Virus record (IMG/VR): IMGVR_UViG_3300036901_000046
Location: 1-30,840 of that record
DNA length: 30,840 bases
Direction: 5' to 3' (one strand)
Origin: a virus
The number at the start of each line of letters is the position of its first letter. The stretch's first letter is position 1. The notes beneath the pieces were generated by a model, which did not search any database, had not been told where the DNA came from, and was given only the letters and a program-made list of their open reading frames with translations. The position numbers and the translations under genes are program-made. Positions 1 through 8,001 of this stretch are shown here, one piece after another.

Positions 1-29
1 CCCGTCATTCCAACGTTGCCTTCAGCCAT
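1..29 (-). CDS. 5' end of a leftward gene, cut by the window edge
   Basis: On the minus strand an ATG at 29 is preceded by a strong SD (GGGAGGGG, 34-41) and stays open to the window edge. Only nine codons are visible (MAEGNVGMT), so the product cannot be named. It is the next leftward gene after the small ORF at 90-263. Confidence 0.55.
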
Positions 30-43
30 CAGACCCCTCCCGA

Positions 44-70
44 GGTTCTAAGTGTGGTTCGCTTAGAACC
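44..70. repeat. 9-bp perfect inverted repeat between two genes
   Basis: GGTTCTAAG (44-52) and CTTAGAACC (62-70) form a perfect 9-bp stem with a 9-base loop. It lies between the stop of the small gene at 90-263 and the SD of the gene starting at 29. No T-tract follows in the leftward direction, so it is a weak candidate for an intrinsic terminator. A processing site, an operator or a translational control hairpin next to the SD is equally possible. Confidence 0.6.
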
Positions 71-89
71 ACCAAACACACCAAACTTT

Positions 90-263
90 TTACGGCAAAC
101 GATCTTTCAACGTGTCAAGATCGCCCCACGGACCCCTAATCACGTTCGGCTCAGCCACAAGCGCGTCAGCGGTAGGCATCGAGGGAGGATCGGTCGGAGT
201 GAAATCCGCTGTGATCCGTTCGATCAAAAGTCCGTCCTGAAACTTCTCTGTCACGATCCGCAC
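90..263 (-). CDS. Small hypothetical protein, 57 aa
   Basis: The start is taken as the GTG at 263, which overlaps the TAG stop of the ClpP-like gene by one base (TAGTG), as expected for translational coupling. A longer reading from 299 would run 37 bases into the upstream gene. The product begins VRIVTEKFQDGLLIERITAD and contains no recognisable domain. It is the last complete gene of the leftward series and is followed by the inverted repeat at 44-70. Function unknown. Confidence 0.6.
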   Translation of the reverse strand: MRIVTEKFQDGLLIERITADFTPTDPPSMPTADALVAEPNVIRGPWGDLDTLKDRLP

Positions 264-970
264 TATCTCACCTCGTCCACAAAGCCATACCGCAAACACT
301 CATCCGACGTGAGGTAAGAATCCTTGCGGGTCATCAACGCGCGCACCTTCGCCTCACTTGTTTTGCCGTTTGACCTTGAACTGAATATCTTTACTATCCG
401 TGTCGTTGCCTTATCCAAGAAGTCAAGGTGATCCTTCTGCTGCGACACCGAACCGATATTCCACGACTTCGCCTCATGGATCATCAGGTACGACTCGGCA
501 CCGATCACACGCACGTCACCGCTCTGCAAAAGAATCCCGGCCATCGAAGCTGCCCACCCGTAAGCGACAGTAGTAACCTTGTGGCCCGTACGCCTTAGCG
601 CGCAAATATGGTCGAAAAGGTGCATCCCGTCGATGATCGAGCCGCCCGGAGAATTGAACACGATCTCCATATCGCAGCCCGGATCGACACGGCTCCAAGT
701 CGTCAACTGCACCATACAGTCCCGCACGCTCTTCTCGTTCACGTCCGACGAAAAGATGTAGGTCTTGTAGTGAAAGTTCTGGGCTAGTTCAAGTTTCTCC
801 GAGAACAAGCGTGCCCTTAGTTCAATCTCGGCTACATCGGCCATCGCGTTTTGCAGCCGCGTTTCAGCCTTAGCCTTCTCGGCCAGCGCCTCATGCTCGG
901 ATGCCTCAGCGTCAATGCACCGGATTTCTTCCGGGGTGAGCGGCGGATATTCGGTTGCTTCATCAGCCAT
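263..970 (-). CDS. ClpP-like serine protease (S14 / head maturation type)
   Basis: A 235-aa protein of the ClpP/crotonase fold. The core shows NSPGGSI near residues 107-112, the nucleophile motif AASMAG with Ser142, and MIHEA with His165. The C-terminal TSDECLRYGFVDEV resembles the ClpP end. The position expected for the third triad residue (around Met213-Asp217) does not align clearly with the ClpP Asp, so the triad is only two-thirds certain. Residues 15-65 are an Ala/Glu-rich helix, probably a coiled coil. ClpP-like phage proteins usually act as capsid maturation proteases, but a separate S78-type prohead protease lies at 23974-25734, so the role here is open. The start is the ATG at 970 behind GGAGAACGC; an in-frame start at 994 would overlap the previous gene. 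Confidence 0.88.
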   Translation of the reverse strand: MADEATEYPPLTPEEIRCIDAEASEHEALAEKAKAETRLQNAMADVAEIELRARLFSEKLELAQNFHYKTYIFSSDVNEKSVRDCMVQLTTWSRVDPGCDMEIVFNSPGGSIIDGMHLFDHICALRRTGHKVTTVAYGWAASMAGILLQSGDVRVIGAESYLMIHEAKSWNIGSVSQQKDHLDFLDKATTRIVKIFSSRSNGKTSEAKVRALMTRKDSYLTSDECLRYGFVDEVR

Positions 971-981
971 GCGTTCTCCAA

Positions 982-1902
982 TCAGTGATTGCAACCGTTG
1001 TAATGTGTCCAGTATTCGCGTGTGTCCACAGGTTCATGGCAGCGAGGGCAAGGGAAGGTGAACCGCACGCCGTCCCGCAGTGTTTCGATGGCGCGGTAGT
1101 CGTCAAGCCACGGATGCCACGTCTTGAACAGCGGCACGTCGATTGAGTTGGCCCGCAGTATCCACTCCATATTGCGACTGTGGTGAAGGTGAAACCCGCG
1201 CGCCTCACGGACGAACGACACACCGATCCCGTGCGCGACCGCCCGGAACCCAAGCTCCCCATCCTCGCACCGACCGTGAAACATCGAGGGGTGAAAGCCG
1301 CCGATACCCGTGAACAGGTCGATAGGCCAAACAAGGTTCCCGCCGTACTGTGCGCCCCCCGCACCCATAAGGAACGACACTGTGCCAGGTGTTTCGGGGT
1401 CGTTTACGTCGAGTGAGGTAAGGTCGCCCCGGATGATGTGGTCGGGGTCGAAGTCCGCGAAACCGTTAGAACCCCTGCGGTCGTCAAGTTGAAAGAACGG
1501 GCCGTCAGGGTGTATCCCCACCACACCCGCTGGTAGCCAGTCGTACGGTCCCACAAGCACTCGTGGCTCAGGATTCGCCGCGTAAGCGTCCGTGTAGGCT
1601 TGGAGTGCGTTCGGTGCGAGTTGCACGTCCGAATCCACGAAGGCGACGTGCGTGCATTCGGGCGCGACTCGTTGGAGTTCACGGACCCCCACGTTGCGCG
1701 GCTGCTCGCTGCCCGGTTGGTGCTTCGGTATCTCCACCGGGAACGTGGGTGTGTGAGGCTCTGGGAGCGCGTATGCGGGGCAGCCGTCGAAAACCAATAC
1801 AACCGCTAAGGGCTGGACCGTCTGGGCCGCTAACGCGCTTAGAACGTGCGAGAGGTTCTGCTCGCGGCCAACCGGTGCTGTGATGACGACGCCGACATTC
1901 AC
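982..1902 (-). CDS. Family-2-like glycosyltransferase
   Basis: A 306-aa GT-A-type glycosyltransferase, which would move a sugar from a nucleotide donor to an unknown acceptor in the cytoplasm. It opens with a Rossmann-like VGVVITAPVGREQNL, has a DSD metal-site motif in HVAFVDSDVQLAP, and a typical late acidic motif GRCEDGELGFRAV. The C-terminus carries CPRCHE and a final GCNH that could bind zinc. It is a clear paralogue of the gene at 8238-9086: both share PGSEQPRN, FHGRCEDGELG and a WHPW segment. The GTG at 1902 overlaps the upstream epimerase stop as GTGA; another GTG at 1911 is possible. Donor and acceptor cannot be read from the sequence. Confidence 0.85.
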   Translation of the reverse strand: MNVGVVITAPVGREQNLSHVLSALAAQTVQPLAVVLVFDGCPAYALPEPHTPTFPVEIPKHQPGSEQPRNVGVRELQRVAPECTHVAFVDSDVQLAPNALQAYTDAYAANPEPRVLVGPYDWLPAGVVGIHPDGPFFQLDDRRGSNGFADFDPDHIIRGDLTSLDVNDPETPGTVSFLMGAGGAQYGGNLVWPIDLFTGIGGFHPSMFHGRCEDGELGFRAVAHGIGVSFVREARGFHLHHSRNMEWILRANSIDVPLFKTWHPWLDDYRAIETLRDGVRFTFPCPRCHEPVDTREYWTHYNGCNH

Positions 1903-2957
1903 GCCGTCCACCGTTCGGCGTTCTGGTCCGCGATATCACGCACCATCCCCTCAAGGGTCCACGACTGCGACCAAGAAGGATAATCCGTTTGGAACGCAGC
2001 GTTGGAGGAAATCCAGTGTTTGTGGTCCCCTATGCGCGGTGTGTCATCGAAGTCATACGTGAGTCGTTTGCCCGTCACCGCTTCCGCGAGGTCGATAGCC
2101 TCAAGAACGCTGATCGAGTTCTCGCGCCCGCCGCCAATGTTGTACACAGCGCCCGCAGACGGCCTATCAACGAACGCAAGGAACGCGCGCACAAGGTCGC
2201 TAGAGTGAATGTTGCACCGCACTTGGAACCCGCGATAGCCGATGATCGTGTAAGGTTCTCCGGTGATACAGCACTTCACGAGAAATGAGAGAAAACCGTG
2301 GAGCTTCGCCCCCGAGTGATTGCCGCCCGTCAAGCAACCGGGGCGAAAACAGACTGTCGGAATATCGAAGTAGCGCCCGTATTCTTGGCACGCAAGATCG
2401 CCCGCAAGTTTTGAGACACCGAACAGAGAGTGCGTCGTAAGGTCAACCGACATACTCGTGTCTATCCCTGAATAGTAGCGGTGCGTCTTGGGAAGGTCGT
2501 AACGCTTCTCGTGGCACCTTAGCGGGAGCGTGTTTGGCCGCGCGCCGTAGACTTTACTGGTCGAGCACAAAACGAACGGACTATCGGGGCAATGCACCCT
2601 AGTCGCCTGCAAAAGCCCCAACGTCGCGCGAGCGTTCACGTCGAAATCCGTTAGCGGCTCCCGAGCAGCCCAATCATGCGACGGCTGTGCGGCAGTGTGA
2701 ATCACCACATCCGGTTTCGTAATGTGGAACAGTCCGTCTATCGCGTCGGTGTCCCGAATGTCCATCGACACGTGCTGAAACGAATCACCGAGCGAACGAG
2801 ACAAGCGGGTGATGTTGTGCTGCGTCGAAGCCTCGGGGCCGAAAAAGTAGCTGCGAAGGTCACAGTCGATGCCGACTACATCGTAGCCCGCCTGGACGAA
2901 CTGCTCGCACGCCTCCGTGCCGATCAAACCTCCGGCGCCAGTGACGAGGGCGATCAT
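1899..2957 (-). CDS. NAD-dependent sugar epimerase/dehydratase (extended SDR)
   Basis: A 352-aa extended short-chain dehydrogenase/reductase. The N-terminus has the NAD-binding TGAGGLIG (residues 6-13), followed by VSMDIRD, TAAQPSHDW and the STSKVYG segment. The usual YxxxK active-site pair reads SLFGVSK, with Phe where Tyr is normally found. The later CFRPGCLTGGNHSG and NIGGGRENS are typical of nucleotide-sugar epimerases. The overall pattern recalls CDP-paratose/CDP-tyvelose 2-epimerase relatives, but the substrate is not proven. It would supply or modify a nucleotide sugar for the neighbouring transferases. It starts with an ATGA overlap with the methyltransferase upstream. The Phe may be family-typical or may mean altered chemistry. 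Confidence 0.88.
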   Translation of the reverse strand: MIALVTGAGGLIGTEACEQFVQAGYDVVGIDCDLRSYFFGPEASTQHNITRLSRSLGDSFQHVSMDIRDTDAIDGLFHITKPDVVIHTAAQPSHDWAAREPLTDFDVNARATLGLLQATRVHCPDSPFVLCSTSKVYGARPNTLPLRCHEKRYDLPKTHRYYSGIDTSMSVDLTTHSLFGVSKLAGDLACQEYGRYFDIPTVCFRPGCLTGGNHSGAKLHGFLSFLVKCCITGEPYTIIGYRGFQVRCNIHSSDLVRAFLAFVDRPSAGAVYNIGGGRENSISVLEAIDLAEAVTGKRLTYDFDDTPRIGDHKHWISSNAAFQTDYPSWSQSWTLEGMVRDIADQNAERWTA

Positions 2958-3688
2958 GCGTCGTACGCTTTACGTCCGAGCCAACAAAACGCGGGCTGGC
3001 CAGCACGACCATTCACCCTACGCCAACCATACACAAAACGGTCATGCTCGTAATCCAACTGCCAGACCGTTTCATACTTCGCATCGAACGCACGGTGAAT
3101 ATCCCCCACCGTCAGGTTTATGGCATGGCTCGGATGCGGATGGTGATGTGCGTTGGATTCGTTGCACGCAATCGCCATGTAGCCACCCTTGCGCAACGTC
3201 CAATCCATCGCGGCAAGCGCAGCCTTAGCGTTCCGAACATGATCCAGCGAGTTCGTGGCGATCACAAGGTCAAACGAATGACAGTCACCGCACACATCCG
3301 GCCATTCCTCTATCGTCGCCTCCCAATGATCGGGGCACGGCGCAATCTCACGATAAGACGGCGTGCAAGGATCAACCACGATGCGCGACCTGAACGGCAA
3401 AAGATCACTAAGAGGCAACGGGCCGCCGCCAACCTCTAGAACGTCGAAACGGTGAGTAGGTAGCCGGTCGAGTAGCAGCGACTTTATCAGCGACGGGTGA
3501 CGGATTCTCTCCCTCAAAAGTTTGTCGTCTAGGCCGGAATCCGGGGCGACCCAACTTTGTGCTTCCGCCGCGAGTTGATCCGTGTAAGCCAAGTGCGGTT
3601 CGGTAGCCCCGCTTGACGCGCTCAGGTCGTCTAGGTGCCCCATCGCTTCGCGCGCACGATCTACGGTCGCGGAATTACTACGCCCCAT
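2954..3688 (-). CDS. SAM-dependent methyltransferase (class I)
   Basis: A 244-aa class I methyltransferase. Motif I is FDVLEVGGGPLPLSDLLPF, motif II contains IVVDPCTPS, and the post-II strand is FDLVIATNSLDHV. LRKGGYMAIACNES follows as the region before the C-terminal strands. This order is typical of small-molecule or sugar methyltransferases. Placed between a glycosyltransferase and a sugar epimerase, it probably methylates a sugar, but no acceptor motif proves it. The ATG at 3688 has a good SD (GGGAGAAC). It overlaps the upstream transferase by 28 bases and is coupled downstream through an ATGA. Confidence 0.85.
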   Translation of the reverse strand: MGRSNSATVDRAREAMGHLDDLSASSGATEPHLAYTDQLAAEAQSWVAPDSGLDDKLLRERIRHPSLIKSLLLDRLPTHRFDVLEVGGGPLPLSDLLPFRSRIVVDPCTPSYREIAPCPDHWEATIEEWPDVCGDCHSFDLVIATNSLDHVRNAKAALAAMDWTLRKGGYMAIACNESNAHHHPHPSHAINLTVGDIHRAFDAKYETVWQLDYEHDRFVYGWRRVNGRAGQPAFCWLGRKAYDA

Positions 3689-4368
3689 CCATGTTCTCCC
3701 AACTCTCGGTTCGCAATCGTGTCGCGCGGATACACCTTCGCCCTACACCGCGCCTCATTCTCCACACACGGCTCGATCCTGCTGGTATGCCACTGATGTA
3801 GCGCTTCACACCCATCAATGCGACGGTAGTCGTGGCCGATCTTCGCAAGGCGCCCGTTCAAATCGAAGTCGTCGTGGCCCCACGGATTCTCAAAACCCTC
3901 ATCGTACCCTTGCACATCGAAAAGCCAACTGCGACGATAAAGAGTGTAATAGGGGAACGTCCCCATCCGTTCGGCGTCCTCGACCCCGCTACCCTCATTG
4001 TTAGCGTGATATGTCCAACCGTAGAGAATATCCTCCGAGTAGGACTCGCGCGCCGCTTTCAACTGTGCCACAATATCCGTTAGGAACAAAACTTCCGGCT
4101 CGACCATAAGTAGGTCCGTGCTCGACGCCATTCGTGCCGCAGCATTACGTGGCTGGCACGGCGTAGCGAAATAGGGCCGGTGGTTGTATATGTATTGAAT
4201 CGGAAGGCCAAAGGATGCGAACGTCGAGCAACAGTCCTCACAGCCATCGTCCGAACCATCATCCACGACGATCAGTTCGTCCGGCCACGTCTTATCGACA
4301 AGGGCGGTGAGCGAGTTCCAAAGCAGCGGCGTCCGGTTGTACGTCGCCACGATCATACTCACACTCAC
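3661..4368 (-). CDS. Family-2-like glycosyltransferase
   Basis: A 235-aa GT-A enzyme. It starts SVSMIVATYNRTPLL, and the donor-site signature is LIVVDDGSDDGCED. The position of the usual DxD reads VEPEVLF, so the metal-binding motif is not canonical. The acceptor side contains NPWGHDDFDLNGRL, as in galactosyltransferase-type C-terminal domains. It is a paralogue of 6180-6902: both have EALHQWH/EVLHQWH and end in WGVVIPRP/WGVLIPRP. The ATG at 4368 overlaps the upstream methyltransferase stop as ATGA. Linkage and sugar are unknown. Confidence 0.86.
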   Translation of the reverse strand: MSVSMIVATYNRTPLLWNSLTALVDKTWPDELIVVDDGSDDGCEDCCSTFASFGLPIQYIYNHRPYFATPCQPRNAAARMASSTDLLMVEPEVLFLTDIVAQLKAARESYSEDILYGWTYHANNEGSGVEDAERMGTFPYYTLYRRSWLFDVQGYDEGFENPWGHDDFDLNGRLAKIGHDYRRIDGCEALHQWHTSRIEPCVENEARCRAKVYPRDTIANRELGEHGWGVVIPRP

Positions 4369-4922
4369 AGCAGTATTACGCCCATTCCCATGCCGCCGTT
4401 GTCGGGGTCCACAAACTCGTCAGTCCGGTGGGACTTCTTGAGTTCGGCCCACGCCTCGCTAGCCTGATTCGCCACGTCGTGCATCCCGACCAGCCCACCC
4501 TTTGCAACGAGCGGTGAGTAGTTAGCAAAGTCCGCCATCGCCGCCTCATACGAATGGTCGGCGTCGATGAACAGCCAGTCCACCGGCGTTGTCGCCCAGT
4601 CGTGTACCGCCCGCACAGTGTCCGCCGCCCGTGAGTCACCCTTGAACAACCGCAACGTCTGATGTTCACGGGCGGGCCACGGCGCGCGAGCCATCAGGTC
4701 GGAGAACATGGAACTATGCCACTCGGCGTCCACACCCATCGCCTGCGCGTCATCCGCCGCCACCTGCAACCAAGCCCACAGGGACCACCCGGACTCCACC
4801 CCGATTTCAAGGATGCGCTTAGGCTTACGTTCCGCCACGAGGTTGCACATAAACCGCAACTCGGATTCGTGCTGGTTCGCGCCAATCGCCGCCTCACGAG
4901 CAATCGCGTCAACGTCGCTCAT
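4365..4922 (-). CDS. SAM-dependent methyltransferase (Methyltransf_24-like)
   Basis: A 185-aa class I methyltransferase. Motif I is RILEIGVESGWSLWAWLQ, followed by VDAEWHSSM, GDSRAAD and DWLFIDADHSYEAAMADF, then VAKGGLVGMHDV. The FIDADHSYE segment is characteristic of O-methyltransferases of the Methyltransf_24 group. The chosen ATG at 4922 overlaps the stop of the upstream transferase as ATGA and has GAGGACG just before it; the ATG-like start at 4943 would enter the upstream gene. A role in O-methylation of a sugar or glycan fits the neighbours but is inferred. Confidence 0.84.
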   Translation of the reverse strand: MSDVDAIAREAAIGANQHESELRFMCNLVAERKPKRILEIGVESGWSLWAWLQVAADDAQAMGVDAEWHSSMFSDLMARAPWPAREHQTLRLFKGDSRAADTVRAVHDWATTPVDWLFIDADHSYEAAMADFANYSPLVAKGGLVGMHDVANQASEAWAELKKSHRTDEFVDPDNGGMGMGVILL

Positions 4923-5716
4923 CCGAACGTCCTCTGACGCCACTCGGCGGCCATCACGCGCCCTTCCTCGGTGCAGCGAAGGGGATCAATCTCCGTCGGC
5001 TTGAGTTCGCCCGAGAGATATTTAGGCAGCGCGAACACCCCTTCGTAATCAAGTGCCGTTTGTTCATTCCAGTCCACGCCGTCAATCGTGCGATGGCGTC
5101 CGCATGGGCTGTTGAAGTTGAAAAACACACTATCGAGCCGAGCAACCACCTTGTACCCCAATTGGCGCGCACGATGGTAGAAAAAATGATCCGTGAAATA
5201 ATGCAGAGGAGGAAAAACCCCGATTTTCTCCCACGCCTCACGGCTACAGGTAGGGAGATTCCCCGACACTATCTCCTCCCAATCCGTTTGGGGCTGCCGT
5301 TCGGGAATGTCGGAGTAAAAGTAAGACATCGGATCGCGCGGCACGGGGTAGTAATCCGGTGGCATCGGAGGATGCGTCTGGAAAATCTGCTGATCCCGAA
5401 TATGGCCGCCCGCAGGTTCGATACGCACACAAGGCACACAACCCGCATCGCACGCCTCAATCAGCGGCTCGACCCAACCCGTCGCAGGCACAATGTCATC
5501 GTTGGAAAAGTGAATGTACTGCGCATCGAAGTGGGCAAGCCCGCGCTCAGCGGCAAGGTTCCATCCGGCCCCCGCGCCGTCGGCGTCGTACACCACTTCG
5601 ATCTTCCACTCGACGCTCTTAGGCGTCCGCTCCGCAAAGCCACGGATGGCGTTCACGAGGTATGGAGCACGTGAAGTGAGTGACGGGATTGCGATGAGAA
5701 TACGCGGGCGACTCAT
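4919..5716 (-). CDS. Glycosyltransferase, GT-A fold
   Basis: A 265-aa protein starting SRPRILIAIPSLTSRAPYLV, with the acidic metal-site segment IHFSNDDIVPATGWVEPLI near residues 88-106. A VSGNLPTCSREAWEKIGVF segment and a TDHFFYHRARQLGYK segment follow, as in family-2 enzymes where the acceptor side recognises a second acidic residue. It has no close paralogue in the window. The ATG overlaps the phosphatase stop as ATGA. Specificity is unknown. Confidence 0.8.
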   Translation of the reverse strand: MSRPRILIAIPSLTSRAPYLVNAIRGFAERTPKSVEWKIEVVYDADGAGAGWNLAAERGLAHFDAQYIHFSNDDIVPATGWVEPLIEACDAGCVPCVRIEPAGGHIRDQQIFQTHPPMPPDYYPVPRDPMSYFYSDIPERQPQTDWEEIVSGNLPTCSREAWEKIGVFPPLHYFTDHFFYHRARQLGYKVVARLDSVFFNFNSPCGRHRTIDGVDWNEQTALDYEGVFALPKYLSGELKPTEIDPLRCTEEGRVMAAEWRQRTFG

Positions 5717-6183
5717 GCGTGCGCCCTAAGCCAGTCGCAGAAATGACCGTTGAACAAAACCTCACGCGAACGCTTCGCACGTAGTAGTTCCACCGCATCA
5801 TCGAACGTGTACCCGTCGCGCATAAGCGCCAACGCTAGGATCAACCCCGAGCGGTTGCGTCCACCCTCACAGTGAACCAGCGTCTTACCCTCCGACCGCC
5901 AACGGTTCACGAGTTCCGCAAGGGCCTCCACGTCGTCCGGTATGTCCACACCGTCCACAAACGGCGCTTCATACCGTGTAGTGTTCGGGCCAAGATCGTA
6001 ACACTGTCGCGTTAGTGAAACAACGTAACGAAAATCATCGGGGAGATGGGCACCCTCAACTACGCCGCCCATCCAAAGGTTCGGTTGTATCTCGCTGATA
6101 AGCGGGACGCGCGGCTGTCCAGGGGTAGGCCCCGGATTGTCAAGGTGCTCTAGCTGGCGGTACTGTTCTCCAAGGTCAGTCAC
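5713..6183 (-). CDS. Dual-specificity/tyrosine phosphatase-like protein
   Basis: A 156-aa protein with the cysteine-phosphatase signature VHCEGGRNRSG (Cys105, Arg111) and an upstream VDIPDD that can supply the general-acid Asp. The fold fits a compact dual-specificity phosphatase. In a sugar island it could dephosphorylate a sugar phosphate or lipid intermediate, or a host phosphoprotein; the sequence does not decide. The GTG at 6183 makes a GTGA overlap with the upstream transferase stop; the longer in-frame start at 6240 would overlap it by 61 bases and is less likely. A phosphatase among phage glycosyltransferases is uncommon. Confidence 0.85.
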   Translation of the reverse strand: MTDLGEQYRQLEHLDNPGPTPGQPRVPLISEIQPNLWMGGVVEGAHLPDDFRYVVSLTRQCYDLGPNTTRYEAPFVDGVDIPDDVEALAELVNRWRSEGKTLVHCEGGRNRSGLILALALMRDGYTFDDAVELLRAKRSREVLFNGHFCDWLRAHA

Positions 6184-6902
6184 GGGCGCGGTATCAGTAC
6201 TCCCCACTCGGCTCCTTGGTTTGCCACAACCGCCATGCAACGGTCGGCGTCCATTTTCGCCAAAAAGTAACGCTCATTCGGGCCAAGATCAACACCCCTA
6301 TGCGGATGCCATTGATGTAAAACCTCAGCGTGCGGAAGATTGTACTGACCGTGACCGGATGCCATCAGTCGCGTGCCCATATCGACATCATCAAAGCCCC
6401 ATTTTGAGGGGAAGTGCTCGTCATACCCACCAATGTCAATCATCCACTGGCGACCATACATACACACCCAGGTTGCCTGCCAGTTCTCCGTGGTAGTGAC
6501 TTGCGGCGGATTCCAGTCCGGGTGCTCATGGTGAACCGTGCCGACGTTGAGCATATCGTCGGGGCGTTCGGCATGAACCTCTAGGAACTGTGTGAGAATG
6601 TCCGTCTGCCAGTACATCTCGGGTTCGCTCGATATCACAAGCTCGCAATCCGTGTTGCGGAGGCCCACGTTGCGCGCCCACGCGCCCATAGAGTCCACAG
6701 GATTGTGATGGTACAGGTAGCGAACGTTGAGGCCCGTGTCGGCCCTCACCGCTTCGCACACACCCTCACACCCGTCCGACCCTCCGTCATCCACCACCAA
6801 CACCTCGTCGGGGCGGCTTAGTTCTGCGATACGTCTCAGGCTACGAGAGAGAAGCGGACTGCGATTGTACGTTGAGATTAGGCAGCACGTCGAAGGGGTC
6901 AC
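6180..6902 (-). CDS. Family-2-like glycosyltransferase
   Basis: A 240-aa GT-A enzyme with STYNRSPLLSRSLRR, the donor-site VLVVDDGGSDGCEG, SSEPEMYW in the place of DxD, and KWGFDDVDMGTRLM on the acceptor side. It is a paralogue of 3661-4368, sharing the non-canonical SEPE/VEPE motif and the C-terminal IPRP. The start is a GTG at 6902 in a GTGA overlap with the upstream gene. The duplicate pair suggests successive additions of related sugars or divergence after duplication; both readings are inference. Confidence 0.86.
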   Translation of the reverse strand: MTPSTCCLISTYNRSPLLSRSLRRIAELSRPDEVLVVDDGGSDGCEGVCEAVRADTGLNVRYLYHHNPVDSMGAWARNVGLRNTDCELVISSEPEMYWQTDILTQFLEVHAERPDDMLNVGTVHHEHPDWNPPQVTTTENWQATWVCMYGRQWMIDIGGYDEHFPSKWGFDDVDMGTRLMASGHGQYNLPHAEVLHQWHPHRGVDLGPNERYFLAKMDADRCMAVVANQGAEWGVLIPRP

Positions 6903-7534
6903 TCAGTCTCCGCTATCTCGTCCTGCATCCGGTCCGCCACATCCGTTGTGTAAACCCACGTCACAGCGGGCACACAACGAAACACGCTCTCGTTCGCTGC
7001 CAGTCGGCGCCACAGTTCCCAGTCCGCAAAGTTCGCGGGCGAACCCACATAATGCCCGCCGTCGCACAACAGGCCGCCCTCCCACTCAACGGGAAAACCG
7101 CCCGTATCCCTCAACGCCGACGTTCGGACAATGGCCGCGCCACCGTCGATGAAGTTCTCGGCATCGAGATAGGACCGTATCTTGTCCGTGTCCCACTCGT
7201 TGCAGTTCGCCCTCGGGATCACACGGTCACGGTCGTACGAGTACACCACATCCGCCCCAGGGCTTGCGTCCATTAGCACCGCGATATGGTCCGGTAGCCA
7301 CCAGTTGTCGTCGTCAAGGACCGCAACCCACTCTGACTCGACCGCCTGTAACGCTTGGTTCAGGCTTGTGGCCTGATGTACCGGCGCTGGCCCTTCCGGG
7401 TTGCGTGTGACGATGATGTGCTGGTCGATAGGGTGAGACTGTATGCCGACACTACGAGCGGCGAGAGGAATAGAGGATTCGCGGCCGGGCACCGAGGCAG
7501 TAAGGACGGAAACGGTAGGCGTATTTGCCGTCAA
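6899..7534 (-). CDS. Family-2-like glycosyltransferase
   Basis: A 211-aa GT-A enzyme with PTVSVLTASVPGRESSIPLA at the N-terminus, a DDD metal motif in WVAVLDDDNWWLPDH, and ANFADWELWRRLA on the acceptor side. A TTG at 7534 is the likely start, with GGAGAAC 8-9 bases before it. It is the first leftward gene after the rightward cassette at 7554-8001, so its leader overlaps that promoter on the other strand. Leftward transcription must either read through from 8241 or start nearby. Confidence 0.82.
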   Translation of the reverse strand: MTANTPTVSVLTASVPGRESSIPLAARSVGIQSHPIDQHIIVTRNPEGPAPVHQATSLNQALQAVESEWVAVLDDDNWWLPDHIAVLMDASPGADVVYSYDRDRVIPRANCNEWDTDKIRSYLDAENFIDGGAAIVRTSALRDTGGFPVEWEGGLLCDGGHYVGSPANFADWELWRRLAANESVFRCVPAVTWVYTTDVADRMQDEIAETE

Positions 7535-7553
7535 ATCTTTATGTTCTCCAGGC

Positions 7554-7582
7554 TTGACACGGACACGCTAACGCGCTATCTT
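7554..7582 (+). promoter_or_regulatory. Sigma-70-type promoter for the rightward cassette
   Basis: TTGACA (7554-7559), a 17-base spacer and TATCTT (7577-7582). The ATG of the next gene lies 6 bases after the -10 box, so the transcript should be leaderless. From CGCTAACGCGC through TATCTTT the 18 bases are identical to the promoter at 21310-21338. Confidence 0.8.
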
Positions 7583-7588
7583 TGTCCT

Positions 7589-7813
7589 ATGACAACAAGC
7601 GCCCCATACACAGCAGGCCAAGCGGTCGAGGTTTCAGCGCACGACTTCAAGACTCCAGGGTTCCCGAAGGCTTGGTTCCCCGCGACGGTAGTGAGCGTCG
7701 ATAGCCGCGAGGATGGCAAGTGGGACGTTCAAGTCCTCGCCATCAAGGGCACCTACCACCCGCAGATCATCGGCAAGCGCGGCGGCAACAATCTCATTCG
7801 GAGCGCGTCGTGA
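7589..7813 (+). CDS. Small hypothetical protein, SH3-like barrel suspected
   Basis: A 74-aa protein read from the leaderless ATG at 7589, immediately after the -10 box. Its pattern of AGQAVEVSAHDF, KAWFPATVVSVDSREDGKWD and a closing NNLIR suggests a small SH3- or Tudor-like beta barrel, but no family is recognised. It is coupled to the next gene by a GTGA overlap. It runs against the surrounding leftward operon and looks like an independently expressed accessory gene. Confidence 0.75.
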   Translation: MTTSAPYTAGQAVEVSAHDFKTPGFPKAWFPATVVSVDSREDGKWDVQVLAIKGTYHPQIIGKRGGNNLIRSAS

Positions 7814-8001
7814 ACGTCGGGGATCGCGTCACGCACCTAGATATGCTCGCGCAGGACGAGCGAACCCTCCCGATGAAGGGTACCATTGTCGGCGTTGAGA
7901 CTACCTACATCGTCCAGTGGGACAACGCGGAGACTCGACTGTGTGGCGACGGGAAGCGAACCCACTCCTACCCGCCCGAAGCCTTGACGCTACTCGGGTA
8001 G
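7810..8001 (+). CDS. Small hypothetical protein with KOW/SH3-like pattern
   Basis: A 63-aa protein starting at GTG 7810, overlapping the previous stop as GTGA. VNVGDRVTHLDM, MKGTIVGVETTYIVQWDN and PPEALTLL follow the alternation typical of small SH3-like barrels. It may be a distant cousin of the gene before it. Its last 12 bases overlap the end of the leftward gene at 7990-8241. Function unknown. Confidence 0.72.
   Translation: MNVGDRVTHLDMLAQDERTLPMKGTIVGVETTYIVQWDNAETRLCGDGKRTHSYPPEALTLLG

Noticed and set aside
44-70. The 9-bp inverted repeat as an intrinsic terminator
   Set aside because: No run of T follows on the leftward strand; the next gene starts only 15 bases further with its SD in between.
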